Of a DNA stretch of 64,000 bases, positions 9,228-20,560 are shown piece after piece. Each line of letters opens with the position of its first letter. Within the stretch, counting starts at the first letter, position 1. Source of the stretch: Drosophila persimilis (lineage: Eukaryota; Arthropoda; Insecta; Diptera; Drosophilidae); the NCBI RefSeq assembly GCF_003286085.1, contig NW_020825294.1:5952001-6016000 (forward strand). The letters run 5' to 3'. Position numbers and translations under genes: made by a program. The notes under the pieces were generated by a model. It was given only the letters and a program-made list of their open reading frames with translations, was not told the DNA's origin and did no database searches.

Positions 9228-10650
9228 ATGTATGCGAATATACTAATACTGACTTTTGTTATATTGACGACTGCGGAAGTAATTGACTATACGCATAGTG
9301 ACTATCTATTGCTCAAAGACGACAGAGACGTTTACACTTATGAAACATACGCTGAACTTTTCCATATTACTAATTTGAGTTTTTATAGAGAGATAATTGA
9401 TAAAGAATCCAAATATGTCAACAAATCAATTAATTCAGACGATGAGTGGGAAATATCAATGGACTTAAGTCTATTAAAATTAATGATTTCAGAATTAGTT
9501 CCAAAACGGAAAGAAAGGGGAATAAATGAATTAGGTACCATTTGGAAATGGATAGCAGGCAGCCCTGATCATGACGACTTTTTGAAAATACAAAATAAAG
9601 TAAATGAATTAACTGAAAATAATAATAAACAATTTGTAATAAATTCCAAATTTTTCAAAGAAATTGAATTGCTATCAAATTCATTAAAGAATGTCATCTT
9701 CAATGAAGAAACGATACTGAGAAAGCATCGTTTAAAATTAATAACTTTTGACCTACTAAATTTAGTTGATACCATAACCCTCTTAAAAGTAAACATTTTC
9801 AATACAAAAATTTTAAATAAAAACGAAATAGAGGACATTTATAAGCATGAAAAACATAATGTTGAACTGTCTGATCTGTTGGACATTGCAACGGTTAAAA
9901 TAATTCGAAATGCAGATTTAATAATCATTTACATAAAATATCCTCAAATTAAAGATATTTGCAAGTTTTACCATGCAAGAGCCATCTCACAAAATGATGG
10001 AATGTTAGTTATAAGTGAAAAAGTTTGTGAATGTAAGGAGAAATACTATTTAATGAATAATTTTAAAAGTGAAACTTTTAACAATTACGCACAAATAAAT
10101 TTAAAGAGTACCTGTTTCACCAATTTACTTAATGGCTTTAAAGCCAACTGCACTAAAAAAAGGGAAAAAAAACAAAGAAATAGACATCATTCAGGATGGT
10201 GCCATATTAGTTTCAGGCAAAAATATCGTAGACAATACTACTTTGTTAGGATCGTATCTCCTTATATTCAACAACACAATTGTAATAAATAATATAAGCC
10301 ACATAAATGATAAGGGTAAAATTCTAAAATATATATCGCATCATAGATATAGCGATTTTGAATTAGTTGATTATATACAATCAAATGATAAGCAATTTTC
10401 TTTTGATAATGTTAATATTTTAAATCCCCTTATAACATTAGGTAATACGGCCTTACCATTAACAACATTATTTTTAATCATTTTGATATTGTTAATGTTA
10501 TTTTACTTCTGCTATAAATTAACCAAATTTGTACTTATTAAATCAATAAGAATACCGTCAGAAGAAATAGTGGAAAGCAACATTCAAATACTGTCAGAAG
10601 AAATTAGAGCTCTATCAGAACTTCAAAATGTATCGGGACGAAACATTTAA
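9228..10650 (+). pseudogene. env: Env-like gene, interrupted by a frame change
   Basis: This is the envelope-type membrane glycoprotein gene of the element. The first part (9228-10292 frame) starts with a hydrophobic signal sequence, has a basic RKER cleavage-type site at residues 94-97, and directly after it the GTIWKWIAGSPD motif typical of errantivirus fusion peptides. The second part, in another frame (open over 10132-10650), continues the ectodomain and has a strongly hydrophobic membrane span near its C-terminus with a short tail. The upstream and downstream segments are in frames differing by +1. The likely break lies in or beside two A runs at 10155-10161 and 10165-10172. After the break the first frame encodes unrelated residues to a stop at 10292. 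As written, no membrane-anchored product is made. A homopolymer sequencing error is an alternative explanation. Confidence 0.85.
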
Positions 10651-10660
10651 GAATGGGGGG
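10651..10660 (+). other. Polypurine tract
   Basis: GAATGGGGGG directly precedes the 3' LTR and starts right after the env stop. A purine run in this position primes plus-strand DNA synthesis in LTR retroelements. Confidence 0.88.
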
Positions 10661-11192
10661 AGTTAACGTACCCAATTCCATTGAGCTCTTATACGAGTTG
10701 TAAACAATCTTTGGTTTTCCAAAACGAAAACAATTTCAATCTTGGGCCTCCGCCTAATTGATTTCTAAGATGTACAATCTCAAGCGCCCCCGCCGCAATC
10801 CCATTCTTTGACACTCGCCTAAATGGAAAACCAATGTTTGCCCACACCCGGCTTCTCATAAACAATCTCACTCCCGGCTTTCTGCAGATCCTGCACTTTA
10901 GGCCTTTTACAGTTCTCTCTTTGGATGACGAAATCTAATACTCGGGATGGCGAAATCAATTGAAATGTTTATAGAAAAACGATTCCCGAAAGGGATCAAC
11001 GATGCAAAGATCAGAAAGTTCAAAGCAGTCTTGATCCAGCAGCGACACCGCAAAGTCTAGCTAAATATTAAGATCGCGCAATCCCTTGGCCCGGAATTCC
11101 TTTGTGACCCTCTACTTAAATCTATATCAGTGAAGTTCGAAGTAAAATAAAAACTTTTTAAAAACACAATCCGCTACCGCAGTTGTTTAATT
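10661..11192 (+). repeat. 3' long terminal repeat
   Basis: This 532-bp repeat reads as identical to 3336-3867 over its whole length. AATAAA at 11146-11151 is the likely polyadenylation signal for the genomic RNA. It lies 46 bp upstream of the right LTR boundary. Confidence 0.97.
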
Positions 11193-11196
11193 TGCA
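11193..11196. repeat. Target-site duplication TGCA, right copy
   Basis: This is the right-hand copy of the duplication, directly after the last LTR base and matching 3332-3335. Confidence 0.93.
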
Positions 11197-14100
11197 CGCG
11201 CTTAGCATTTAAATGAGAGACAAAATAAAGTTGCTGCTTAGAAAAAGCAGTGCAAAAAAAATACAGATCGAAGGAAGGAAGGTAACTGTTTTTATTGCTC
11301 TCCCTCGCTTGCTCTACCGCTCTCACTCTCCCTTCAACATCAGACCGATCGACAAAAAAATACGAATAGGTTTCTCCCCCCGCCTCCTGTGCTTCTTCTT
11401 ACGCTGATGCTGACGCTGACTCTCGTTTGACAACTTTGCTTCCCCCCCCCCCCCCCTCGCCCACACGCATTTAAATTCATTTAAATCGCATTTATATGCA
11501 AGCAAAAGCAATGCAAATGTAAGAAAAAGCAACAACAAAGCACCGATCGTCCGTAAATATGTATGTTTCTTATCTGTGTTTCCCATCCTGTCTGCTGCTC
11601 CGACGCTGACTCTCCTCTCTCTCTCCCTCCCTCTGTCGTAGACTTTTTCGAACAATTGATGATTCAATTGGCTTTTGTGTGTGTGTTTTGGCCTTTGCCA
11701 TTCCTTTTTTTTTTTTGTACATATATATTTTATTTGAAATTATTATTATTTATATTTTTTGTTGCAATTGCAAACGACAAATGGCACACCTTGCAAATGT
11801 TTTCAATTTCAGTTTGTGATTCAAGTTTCGGGTGCGACGAGGGGGCGAGGGCGAAGGCGAGTGGCGGTATTTTGTGTGCAATTCTTCTGCATTTCTGCAA
11901 TCCGAAGCGTCTCCATTTCTCACGCTACAGGGTATGCAAAGGGTTCCAAAAGAGGTGTGATATCAAAGATATCAATCGGGATAGGTTTTTGTTGAGAGGA
12001 GCAATCTTTGGAGTCATGTTGGTCTTAAGAGATTTTAAATTGAATAAAAAATTGTACATAAATTAGATAAATGTAAAAAATTTAGTGATAATTTTTACAA
12101 AAACTGTATATAATGGTATTTTCTACCTAAATACCAAAAATCATTTAAATCTAATGAGAAAACCATAATTCTACTGCCGAGTATCTTTTCTGTTCAGTCT
12201 AAAACAAAAAGTGTCTTTTAGTTCATCTTTCTACCTTTATGATACCCTATAATTTCTGTATTTCAATAGATATCCCTTAGTCGTTATGCCAGGGCCATAC
12301 ATGGGTTTCATATTATTTTTTCTTTCGTTTGGTTTTGCAATATTTTTAGCATATTTTTTGAGTCATTCGTTAATGAGTCGCGTCTCTGGTTTTGGGGTCA
12401 CGGCACGTAAAGGGAGTTTAATTGCATCTTAAACGATTCTTGGCCTCCAGTTTACAATGTTTTTTTTTTAGCTGCAGTTGCAGCTGCATTTGGCATCGAC
12501 TTTGTGTGGCATCCACGCCTGCCCTACCCCTTCCCTTTCCCACCATCTTTCTATTTGTGTTTTCCCCCCACACGTGTGCGCATGTGTGTGTGTGTGTGCT
12601 TATTCTTGATTTGTTTATTTGTTTTTATGGTAAACATAAACCCCACAAGCGCCGTTATTCCCCACTTCTCTCTCTGCAACTTTTTAAGCCTGAAAATAAT
12701 GTTTACAAACAGCGAAAGAAGTTCCTGCTGCATGTGGAAAATGGAAATTAATTAAGGCGCAAAATATTTGTGAAAACTGGGTTTATTTAAGGGTAATATT
12801 TTGTAGAGAATTTGAGCGATTAAAGTTCATAATTTATTCCAGGATATTTCTACTATGTTCCCAAATATTCCTCTAAAATCGTCTTCCCAAAAATCACCCT
12901 TTGTTGGAGTTTTCCTCGGAGTTTTTCCCTGGTCTTCCTATATTTTTATTTATTTCTTTGTTTTTTGTAGCTAACTTTTTTGTTTACTCGTACTTCACTC
13001 ATCTGCTGGGCTGCCCTTCATTTCTGGTCTGTTTACACATGCAACCTGCCACATGCGGATCTCTTTTGTTTGTTCTACCTTGGGGTCCCATTTGTACAAC
13101 TCTTTTCTCCCATTTTCCCGCCTCACACAATTCCATTTTTGTTGAGGCATTTCTTTTGTAAAACGTATCATAAAAATTGCTGCGGTTTCTACCCAAAATT
13201 ATTATCCGCATTTTCCGCATTTGTTGTTATATATTTTTGGTTGAATTTTAATTACTACTGCAGTCATTTTGGGAGTTTTCTGAGGTTTCTTTTTCGTTTT
13301 GCTGGTTTTTTCAACTTTTTGTTGATCTTTTTTTTTTGTTTTATTTGCTCTTTTTTTGCCCATATATTTTCTTTTAATTTTTTAGTGCTTTTTTCTTAGT
13401 CTTTTCACCCTTTTTCTTTATTTTTTTCATTTTTAATTTTCAATAATTTCTTCTTGCCTTTTACAAGCTGTTTTAGGTTTTTTATAATAGTTTTATTTAG
13501 GTTTAATTTTTGTTTGTTTATTGCTGTAGTGCTGTTTATTTTTTATTGCTTATATATATATATTTTTTGTATTTTTTAAAATTTATTTTTGTTTTATTTT
13601 TCGCTCCTTTTTTCCGCCTATAGTGCGCCTTAATTACTGCGGAGAGTCCCACATGAGACCCAAAAATGAGGCAGCCGAATTCTACCCTATTTGTATTCAC
13701 TTTCCTTGACTTTTCCCCCTCTGCATCCATCTCTCTCCCTCCATCCCTCTTGCTCTCTGGAGGCGATAATTATGGAGAAAATGAGAGAGCGCATGAAAGG
13801 GGAAAATGTGTGGAAAATGTGCAAAGTAAATCGTGTTAAAAAGAACTTATCATTTTCATTATGCCACTGGGCCAGGCCTCCCCCTTTGCTGCCACACTCT
13901 GCCGCATGCCTCATCAGTCCAGCTCCCCCTCTGCCCCCCCCCCTGCTGCAGCTTTTGCTGAATTTATTATTATTTAATTGCTGGCATTTTTTAATTATTG
14001 ATCGAAACGGCAATTAAAATAAGGAATGGAAATCCATCCAAAGGTGATGCAAGGCAGGCGGCAGTCGGCAGGATGGAAATTCCCCTTCTCGCTGCCCTCC

Positions 14101-14449
14101 CCTGCCCTGCCCACCTGCCCTTCCCCCTGCTGCTGCTGCTGCAGAAGGAAAAGCAATTTCCGAATGAACCCCAAAGCACAAATTACATGCCAAAAACACA
14201 AGACAAACGTTTTTCCCCCCCACAAACTAAAACTGCACAAAAAAACGAAAGAAAACAAAAAACTGCAGTGAAAAAAAAACTCCATTGAAAAAAAAAGAAA
14301 AGAAAAACGAGTTGGAAAAATCAAGGGGAGGAGAAACAAAAAAAAATAGAAGAAAAGTAAATTAAGGCGCCTTTGACATACAAAATGCAATTTGCAAAAA
14401 GATTTTCACAAAAAAAAAAAAAAAACCAGAAAGAAAATGTAACTGCAGT
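11197..14449. other. Non-coding, low-complexity stretch
   Basis: No credible gene. A 15-base C run lies at about 11442-11456, a GT repeat at about 12580-12598, T-rich sequence dominates 13280-13620, and short CTG and CCCT tracts occur at 13900-14150. Open frames here have biased, repetitive composition and no recognisable domain. Confidence 0.6.
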
Positions 14450-15149
14450 GTGAGGGGAGACCTTCTAGGGAAGGTCCTGAGTTTTCGAAGAGTTTTACAC
14501 TAGTTTTTTGGTAGTGAAAGTTGCAGTCTTTCAGAGCTGTTCTTTTGAGTGGAGATCGGTGCTTTTTTAGTAGGGTTTTAACAAAGATTTCAAGAGATTT
14601 TTCTAGTCTAGATTGGAGACTATTTGTTGAGTATTTTTGTTAACATTTTCCGCAGAGTTTTAGCCTTTTCCCAGCACAGTTTCAAAATTGTTTTAGTGAT
14701 CTACGCTTTTTCGTGGAGTTTCATAGTTTTTAATGCAGATTTTTCTATTTTCCAACTATTTTAAATTAGAGTTTTACACTTTTTAAGCGATTCTCCAATT
14801 TTGTATATAGTATACCAATATTTTGGAACAGTTCTAACCATTTTCAATGGAGTTTTACTCTCAGTTTTTCCTTGATAATTCTACATTTCTTTTTTGAAGC
14901 TTATATTTCCTTTTCGGAGTGGTTATCTCTTTTTCCTCAAGTGTTTCCTTCTCCATAGATTTATCCTTTTTCCTTAGATGTATAGGTTTTCCTTAGATTT
15001 TCCCTCAAGTTTTGCATATAGTTTTTTTTTTTTTGCCTTTTTTCATGGCCTTCATAGCATTTTCAATTAGTTTTCTTCCATTTCCAGTAGAGGTTACCCG
15101 TTTCCATAGATATCTACTAGCATTTCCGAATGGTTTTCCATAGAGTATT
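14450..15149. repeat. Degenerate array of GAGTTTT-type words
   Basis: About a dozen copies of AGTTTT-type words (GAGTTTTAC, GGAGTTTCA, CAGTTTTTCC) recur at irregular spacing and alternate with TTTTCC and CTTTTT words. The unit is too drifted to define precisely. No coding potential is seen. Confidence 0.45.
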
Positions 15150-17529
15150 GCCATTTCCCCCCGCAATAAAAGTGAAATGCATGTGGAAGGAAAATCAGAG
15201 GAAAAGAACGCCCAAAGGGAAAATCATAGGGAAAAAGAAAAGGAGCATAAAAAATGGAATTACGAGCAGTTTTATTTTAGTTTATCACACGGAATCGGCA
15301 TCGGCATTGGAGTACGGAGACGGAGTCGGAGTCGACTCCTGGAGAAAAATGCGTCGTAGTGGTGGGGCAAAGTGCCGTCGAAAGGGAGAGAGAGAAAAGG
15401 TCCTGCAGAGGCGACACATCCATAAGATAGATGCATCAATCGGAAAGGCACAAGAAATGGCACAAAAATCGACGACGACGACGAGGACGACGAGGACTAG
15501 GACGAGGACGACTGTTTCGAGGACTTTGACAAGCGTAAAAGACACCCAGAATCCTGGCAGAAAGGACTCGTCTCTCTCTACTCCTGCCAAGCCCTGTCAT
15601 GCCATGCCATGCCGCGTGTGTGTGTGTGTTTCTGTGTGGAAATCCTTTAAAAAGGCAATTTTGGGTAGCACTTAAATGCAGACAGGACTCTCTGGAAAGG
15701 AAGGAAGAAGGGAAAGCGCCAGGGTAGGACACGCGACGACTGCTTATGGATGGGACGGACAGACAGACAGACGTCCTTCTATTTCCTTCGAAGGGAGGCT
15801 GATTGAACGAGTGAGTGCCACCCACAGGACGCACACATCCTGCCGCATAACTAGTTGCCATTCGGAGAGTGGAACGGAACGTTTTGGTGTTGCCAAGGCA
15901 TGTGGCATGCGTCTGCCGCTGAGGCAGCATAACTTTGCCACACAGACAAGCAGCGCAAACCTGCGAAAGTCTATGTGTGTATAACCTTGTACCTGGTGGT
16001 AGATGGAAGGCAGCAAGGGTATGCCCATGGCACGCAGAAGGAAGCGTTTCCAGAAGTCAGCTTTCAGCAGCAAAATGGGGTGCTAGAATTGTTCAAAAAC
16101 CACTCCCATCGGATGATATTTGCAGACAAAATAATTATTCATCCCTAAACTATATGTTAAAGATTATTCTGCTATTATTCTGACATTTGTATAATCAAAA
16201 TAAGTTAAAACCTACAAAAGACATCGTTCCTTAACCTATACTTGTGCAGATCTCTGGGACTATATGAGCCAGAGCTATGAATTTTGGTATTTAGACTTCT
16301 CTGAAGACCATCTAGTTGATGTTTGTTTCAAATTTGTGCCATCAACCCTTGAACCAAGAAAATCCTGTGACTTTCACAATTTCTAAAGATATCAAGATGA
16401 GCAGTATTATAGCCATAAATAATTTAAAACTATTTACTAAAAATCATTATAATCGGTAAAGTATTACAGACGCCACAGGAGATGTAGGGCCCTGCTATTT
16501 AAGGAATTTCCAGCAAAATCAGCGGGCGGCTACATCCTGCTGTTCTGTTACGTGGTACGCTCTGGCGTGCTGTCGTCCTGCTCTGTGTTTGTGCAATGAT
16601 GACACAGGATGCCAGGACTTTAGCTCGAAGGAGAAGCAGAAGGAGAAGAGGTTGTGCCACATGCTGATGATGAAAGACGAACCCTCACTGGTGGGAATGA
16701 GAATGGAAATGGGGATGAGGATGTGGATGAGGCGTGCAACCAATATTTCCATCGAAGGAACCGAATCTCGTGTTCAAGCAGGAACAGGAGCGTATGCCTT
16801 TAATTAGACATAGATATGCGATGGTAAGGACTCTCTCACACACACTCCAAAGAGGATATCAAATCAGGTAGTTATATAATGTGCGGGGCAGGGAGGGGGG
16901 GAGTGTACCACTGTTACGAGATCCGACCTTCCTACTGCTGCACACATCCGCTCTGGCAAACGCATAAAATTGTGTCACAATAATTTTGCCACGCCTCGAA
17001 GCAAAAGGAGCAGCACCAGGACAGGGCCTCGGGCGGGAGGAGCTCAAGCAGAAGCAGCAGCAATCCCTGCCCTGCCTCTGCCTGGCCATCAATGCAACTG
17101 GCAGGAAGCGCAATTGGCAAGGATGTGGATGTGGCAGCGGATGGATGGGGCCGATGGGGCTGCCGATGCTGCTGCTGCGGGTGGTGCTGGTGTCCCGAAG
17201 GATGCGGGACTGTGGATTGCATAATTGCAATTAACACAGTTCTCTGGTTTTGCAACTAAAACAGTTAGTTCTGGCATTATTCCGAGCATAGTTGCGCACT
17301 GCCTTCGTGCTTTTGTTGTCCGTTAAGTGGGAATTTCTCAGAGAGAGGGGGAGAGCTACAGAGAGAGGGTTTCATGAAGCCAGAAGGACTACAGATGGGG
17401 GGGAATATGGTCCTTAACCCTGATTTTGTATACAAATCGGTTTGAGATTTTGTCTGTAGATCACGAAATTTATGTCAAGTTCCCATAATCGAGAGGATAC
17501 AAGGCATGAAATAGAGAGAACATTCGGCA
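15150..17529. other. Non-coding stretch with triplet repeats
   Basis: CGG/GGA-type hexamers (about 15291-15335), a GAC/GAG triplet tract (about 15471-15520), an ATGCC repeat running into GT repeats (about 15599-15630) and CAG/CTG-rich sequence (16990-17200) create several overlapping open frames on both strands. None has a recognisable domain. One copy of a diverged interspersed repeat lies at 16207-16465. Confidence 0.55.
16207..16465. repeat. Diverged interspersed repeat, copy A
   Basis: This ~259-bp stretch aligns in direct orientation with 18872-19145. Shared blocks include CGTTCCTTAACCTATACTT, CAGATCTCTGG, AGACTTCTCTGA, AACCAAGAAAA and TATCAAGATGAG, with scattered substitutions and small indels. 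I estimate roughly three-quarters identity by eye. There is no coding potential. It may be an old non-autonomous mobile-element remnant or a local duplication. Confidence 0.8.
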
Positions 17530-18012
17530 GGAGCTTCAACGTCGGCCTGGAATATTAAACAGTGCATTTGGAACAGTGGATCTATGGAACAGTGTAATCT
17601 GGAACATTGGTGAAATGGAAATATAAGAATAAAGCTACATATTTCGTTGAAAGACTTTAATTAGGGAATTGGAACAGTGAGACTTTGGAACAGTAACAAA
17701 TTAACTGTAGATTTTGTAAAATGGAACAAGAGAACAGTGGAAATATGTGGAACTAGAACACCGAGACAATCAAAATGGAAGTGGAACATTAAAAAAGGAA
17801 CTGAGCAGAAAGAGTGGAACTGAAACACTTGAATCATGACTCAGGACAGTGCAACGGTGAAAGGAAAAGTGGATTAGTTGGTTTTCGAAGTAAGTGGAAC
17901 AATGGAATGACGAAAGCTTCATGTGGAACTGTGAAAATGGAAGATTCGAACATTATGCCCCTGGAACACTGGATTTTGTAACTATATCTGTGAAACTATG
18001 GCACTGAAACAG
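17530..18012. repeat. Degenerate array of TGGAACAGTG motifs
   Basis: TGGAACAGT occurs exactly four times, with about ten close variants (TGGAACATT, GTGGAACTG, TGGAACACT, GAAACAGTG), spread over ~480 bp at irregular 15-40-bp spacing. The intervening sequence is unrelated. No protein-coding potential is seen. Confidence 0.7.
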
Positions 18013-20189
18013 TGCATGTCAGTAACTAAATTCCCACCAGCTTGTCCTCTGGGTTGTCCCTCTTTCTGTCACTGCAATCCCTCTCTCATCCCTCATTGTG
18101 CACTCAAGTGTGCGGCACAACACTCAGGCACAAAGGATGAAAATTTCACACAAATTCTTATACGTGAATCCTTATGCGAGTACCTTCTGGGTCCCTGGAT
18201 GTCCCGGTGGCATAATCGATGTGGCAACAGAGCAACAAAGAGGGGAACACTGCTCGCACCACAAAAAGAGCAACTAAATCAACGCCCTGTCGTCTGACAA
18301 TACAAAAGGACATTTGCTGCAATGAATATGGAGAAAAAAAGGGGAACAGAAACATTGTGGAAACCATTTTTTTTCCTCCAACTGCACTCTCGAAGGCAAG
18401 CAGATTGCTGTACTACAGTGAGGATTCGCATGAATGAAAACAGAAGTGAAGTGAAGTGTTTACAAGCAGAACGAACCCACAGACACAGAGGGAGAAAAAG
18501 CCGTGTGGCATCATCAAAACGAATCAATTTGCTGTGGAAATTAGCCAGAAGCGAAAGCATAATCCTAGTTTTTTTTTTCGGGGTTGCAAGAAAATGTTCC
18601 TCAGGGATATTTGAGGTGGAGAGAAGTTTCGGAGGCAATATGGGAACTAGAACGCTTGTAAATGGGATGTCAATCGAAAACAATGGACTTCTGGCGACAG
18701 TCAAACATTCGAGAAGGTAGTTTATGAACTTTGAAAACATATTATGTGTAATGATGATTTTTGAAGGTGCAATAGAGTTTACTACTTTGAATTCTTAAGA
18801 ATTTATACATGTCTTTTATCAAATAATGCTAAAACTCAAAGCTTTCCGTAATATGAGCTTGGAAAGCACTCAAAACCCACAAAACACGTCGTTCCTTAAC
18901 CTATACTTCTTCAGATCTCTGGAACTATAAAACCTAGAGTTATGGAATCTGGTATTAAGACTTCTCTGAGGTCCATACAGATGATGTTTTTCGTAAATTT
19001 GTGGCATCAACTCAAAAGACCTCTTAAACCAAGAAAAACCTGTGACTCCCGCAATTCTATAGATATCAAGATGAGATTGGGTCGAATTAAAGCTATAGAT
19101 ATTATCAAACTGTTTACCAAAAATAATCATAATCGAAAAAGTATTTTTTCAACTTTCTACTAATTCAAATTTTTAACAATTTTCTGTAATGTTTTTTTCC
19201 GAATTTTCTATTCCATTTACTCTTTGATAAGTTTTCTTTAACAGTTACATTCGATAGCTCTTATAGAGCCCTCTCCCAGCCCATACATATCCCATGACAA
19301 TCGGAAATCAACCATCAATACCCAACCATCAATGCAATAAAAACAGTTCTTTAAGGAACAGTTTTCAAAGTCGATTCAGATTTTCCAAGTAATAAATCGA
19401 TTGAATTTTAAATATGTTAAGGGTCTAGCCTCCCTCCCCCCTCTGTAAACCCTTCCAACCCTCCACCCCCGATGATGGTTTGTTGTCATCGCCCGCTACA
19501 AGATTTTGTTCTTTTCTGCGGAAGACGGCAACAACTTGACTGTCTTTTGGTGATTTTTTGGCATGGATTTTCCCAGGAATTTCCTGCACCCTCTTTGTGG
19601 TTGAGTCGACCTGCCGGTTGGAGTACTCCTCCTCCCCTAGCAGCTACCCCTACACCGTTCTATCGCCCTTTCCTGCTCTCTCCTGCTCCTGTCTGCTCCT
19701 TCCTGCTCGTTTTGCCAGCAGAATTTCAGTCTAACGCGGAGCTTAAACATTGTACAATTTGCCCAATAACATGACACAGGCATGAAAATCAGCCAGGGCT
19801 GCCACCCCCGCCCCCTCTCGAGGGGGAACACCCCTGCGCGTGCTTGTTCCTGCTTGTGCGTCTCCTGCGTCTCCCCCAAGCTGGCTCCTTTCCTTCTTGC
19901 TGTCTCCTGCTTGCTTTTAAAATGTTGCAAGCAGTTTCTTTTCTTTGGTGGCAAAAACAAAAAACAAAAATTACACCAAAAATAAATGCAACAACAAAGA
20001 AGAGAGCAAGAATGGGATTTTTTAAGAGGCGAAGGCTTAGATACCCTTTGGAGATATATTTTGGGCCAATATAATATTTGGGGATATTGATGAAATGTTT
20101 TTGATTTATGGAAAAATTCTCTTCAGAAATAAATTAGAGAAGTTTTTCTTGGAAAAACTTAGGGCAAAATAATATATTGATACAATACA
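18013..20189. other. Non-coding stretch
   Basis: No credible gene. It includes copy B of the interspersed repeat (18872-19145) and TCCTGCTC-type tandem words at 19670-19720. Open frames are short and lack recognisable domains. Confidence 0.55.
18872..19145. repeat. Diverged interspersed repeat, copy B
   Basis: This is the direct-orientation partner of 16207-16465, about 2.66 kb away. The two copies differ by substitutions and indels throughout, so the duplication is old. Neither copy has an obvious terminal inverted repeat or target duplication. Confidence 0.8.
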
Positions 20190-20560
20190 TGGAACAAAAT
20201 CAGAAACAGAAAAAAATATATTTAATATTTAAATTAAATTTTTCATACTGAAAATAAATATTTTCATATTTAAATTAGATATTTTCATATTTGAATTAAA
20301 TATTTTCTCATTGTCCGTTAAGGAAAATTTAATTTATAAACCCAAAAATATTTGAATTATATATTTTTAAATTTATTTTGATTTCAAATTTCTATTAAAT
20401 ATTTAAAAATTTAAATTTCTAAAATTAAATATTTTGAAATGTAAATTATTAAAATCAAACATTTGCATATTTAAATGAAATATTCTTAAACTTAAATTTA
20501 GATTATATAAATATTAAAAAAAATTTTTTTTTTTATATGTAGATTAAATATGGGCCGTAT
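20190..20560. repeat. AT-rich degenerate array (TATTTTCATATTTAAATT words)
   Basis: Words of the type AATATTTTCATATTTAAATT recur about every 20-25 bp in a region almost free of G and C. It is probably an eroded minisatellite. Confidence 0.55.

Larger units (their letters stand above)
3336..11192 (+). mobile_element. Full-length errantivirus-type LTR retroelement (gypsy/17.6 group), recent insertion
   Basis: This 7,857-bp element has the order LTR, primer site, leader, gag, pol, env, polypurine tract, LTR. The two 532-bp LTRs read as identical and are flanked by the 4-bp duplication TGCA. The LTR ends are AGTTA...AATT, not TG...CA, as in gypsy-group elements. Pol runs protease, reverse transcriptase, RNase H, integrase, so this is Ty3/gypsy type, and an env gene with a GTIWKWIAGSPD motif places it with insect errantiviruses of the 17.6/297/ZAM/Idefix branch. 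Gag and Pol are open throughout; Env is interrupted by a frame change. I cannot name the family; comparison with a Drosophila repeat library would settle that. It is a genomic copy, probably mobile until very recently. Confidence 0.97.
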
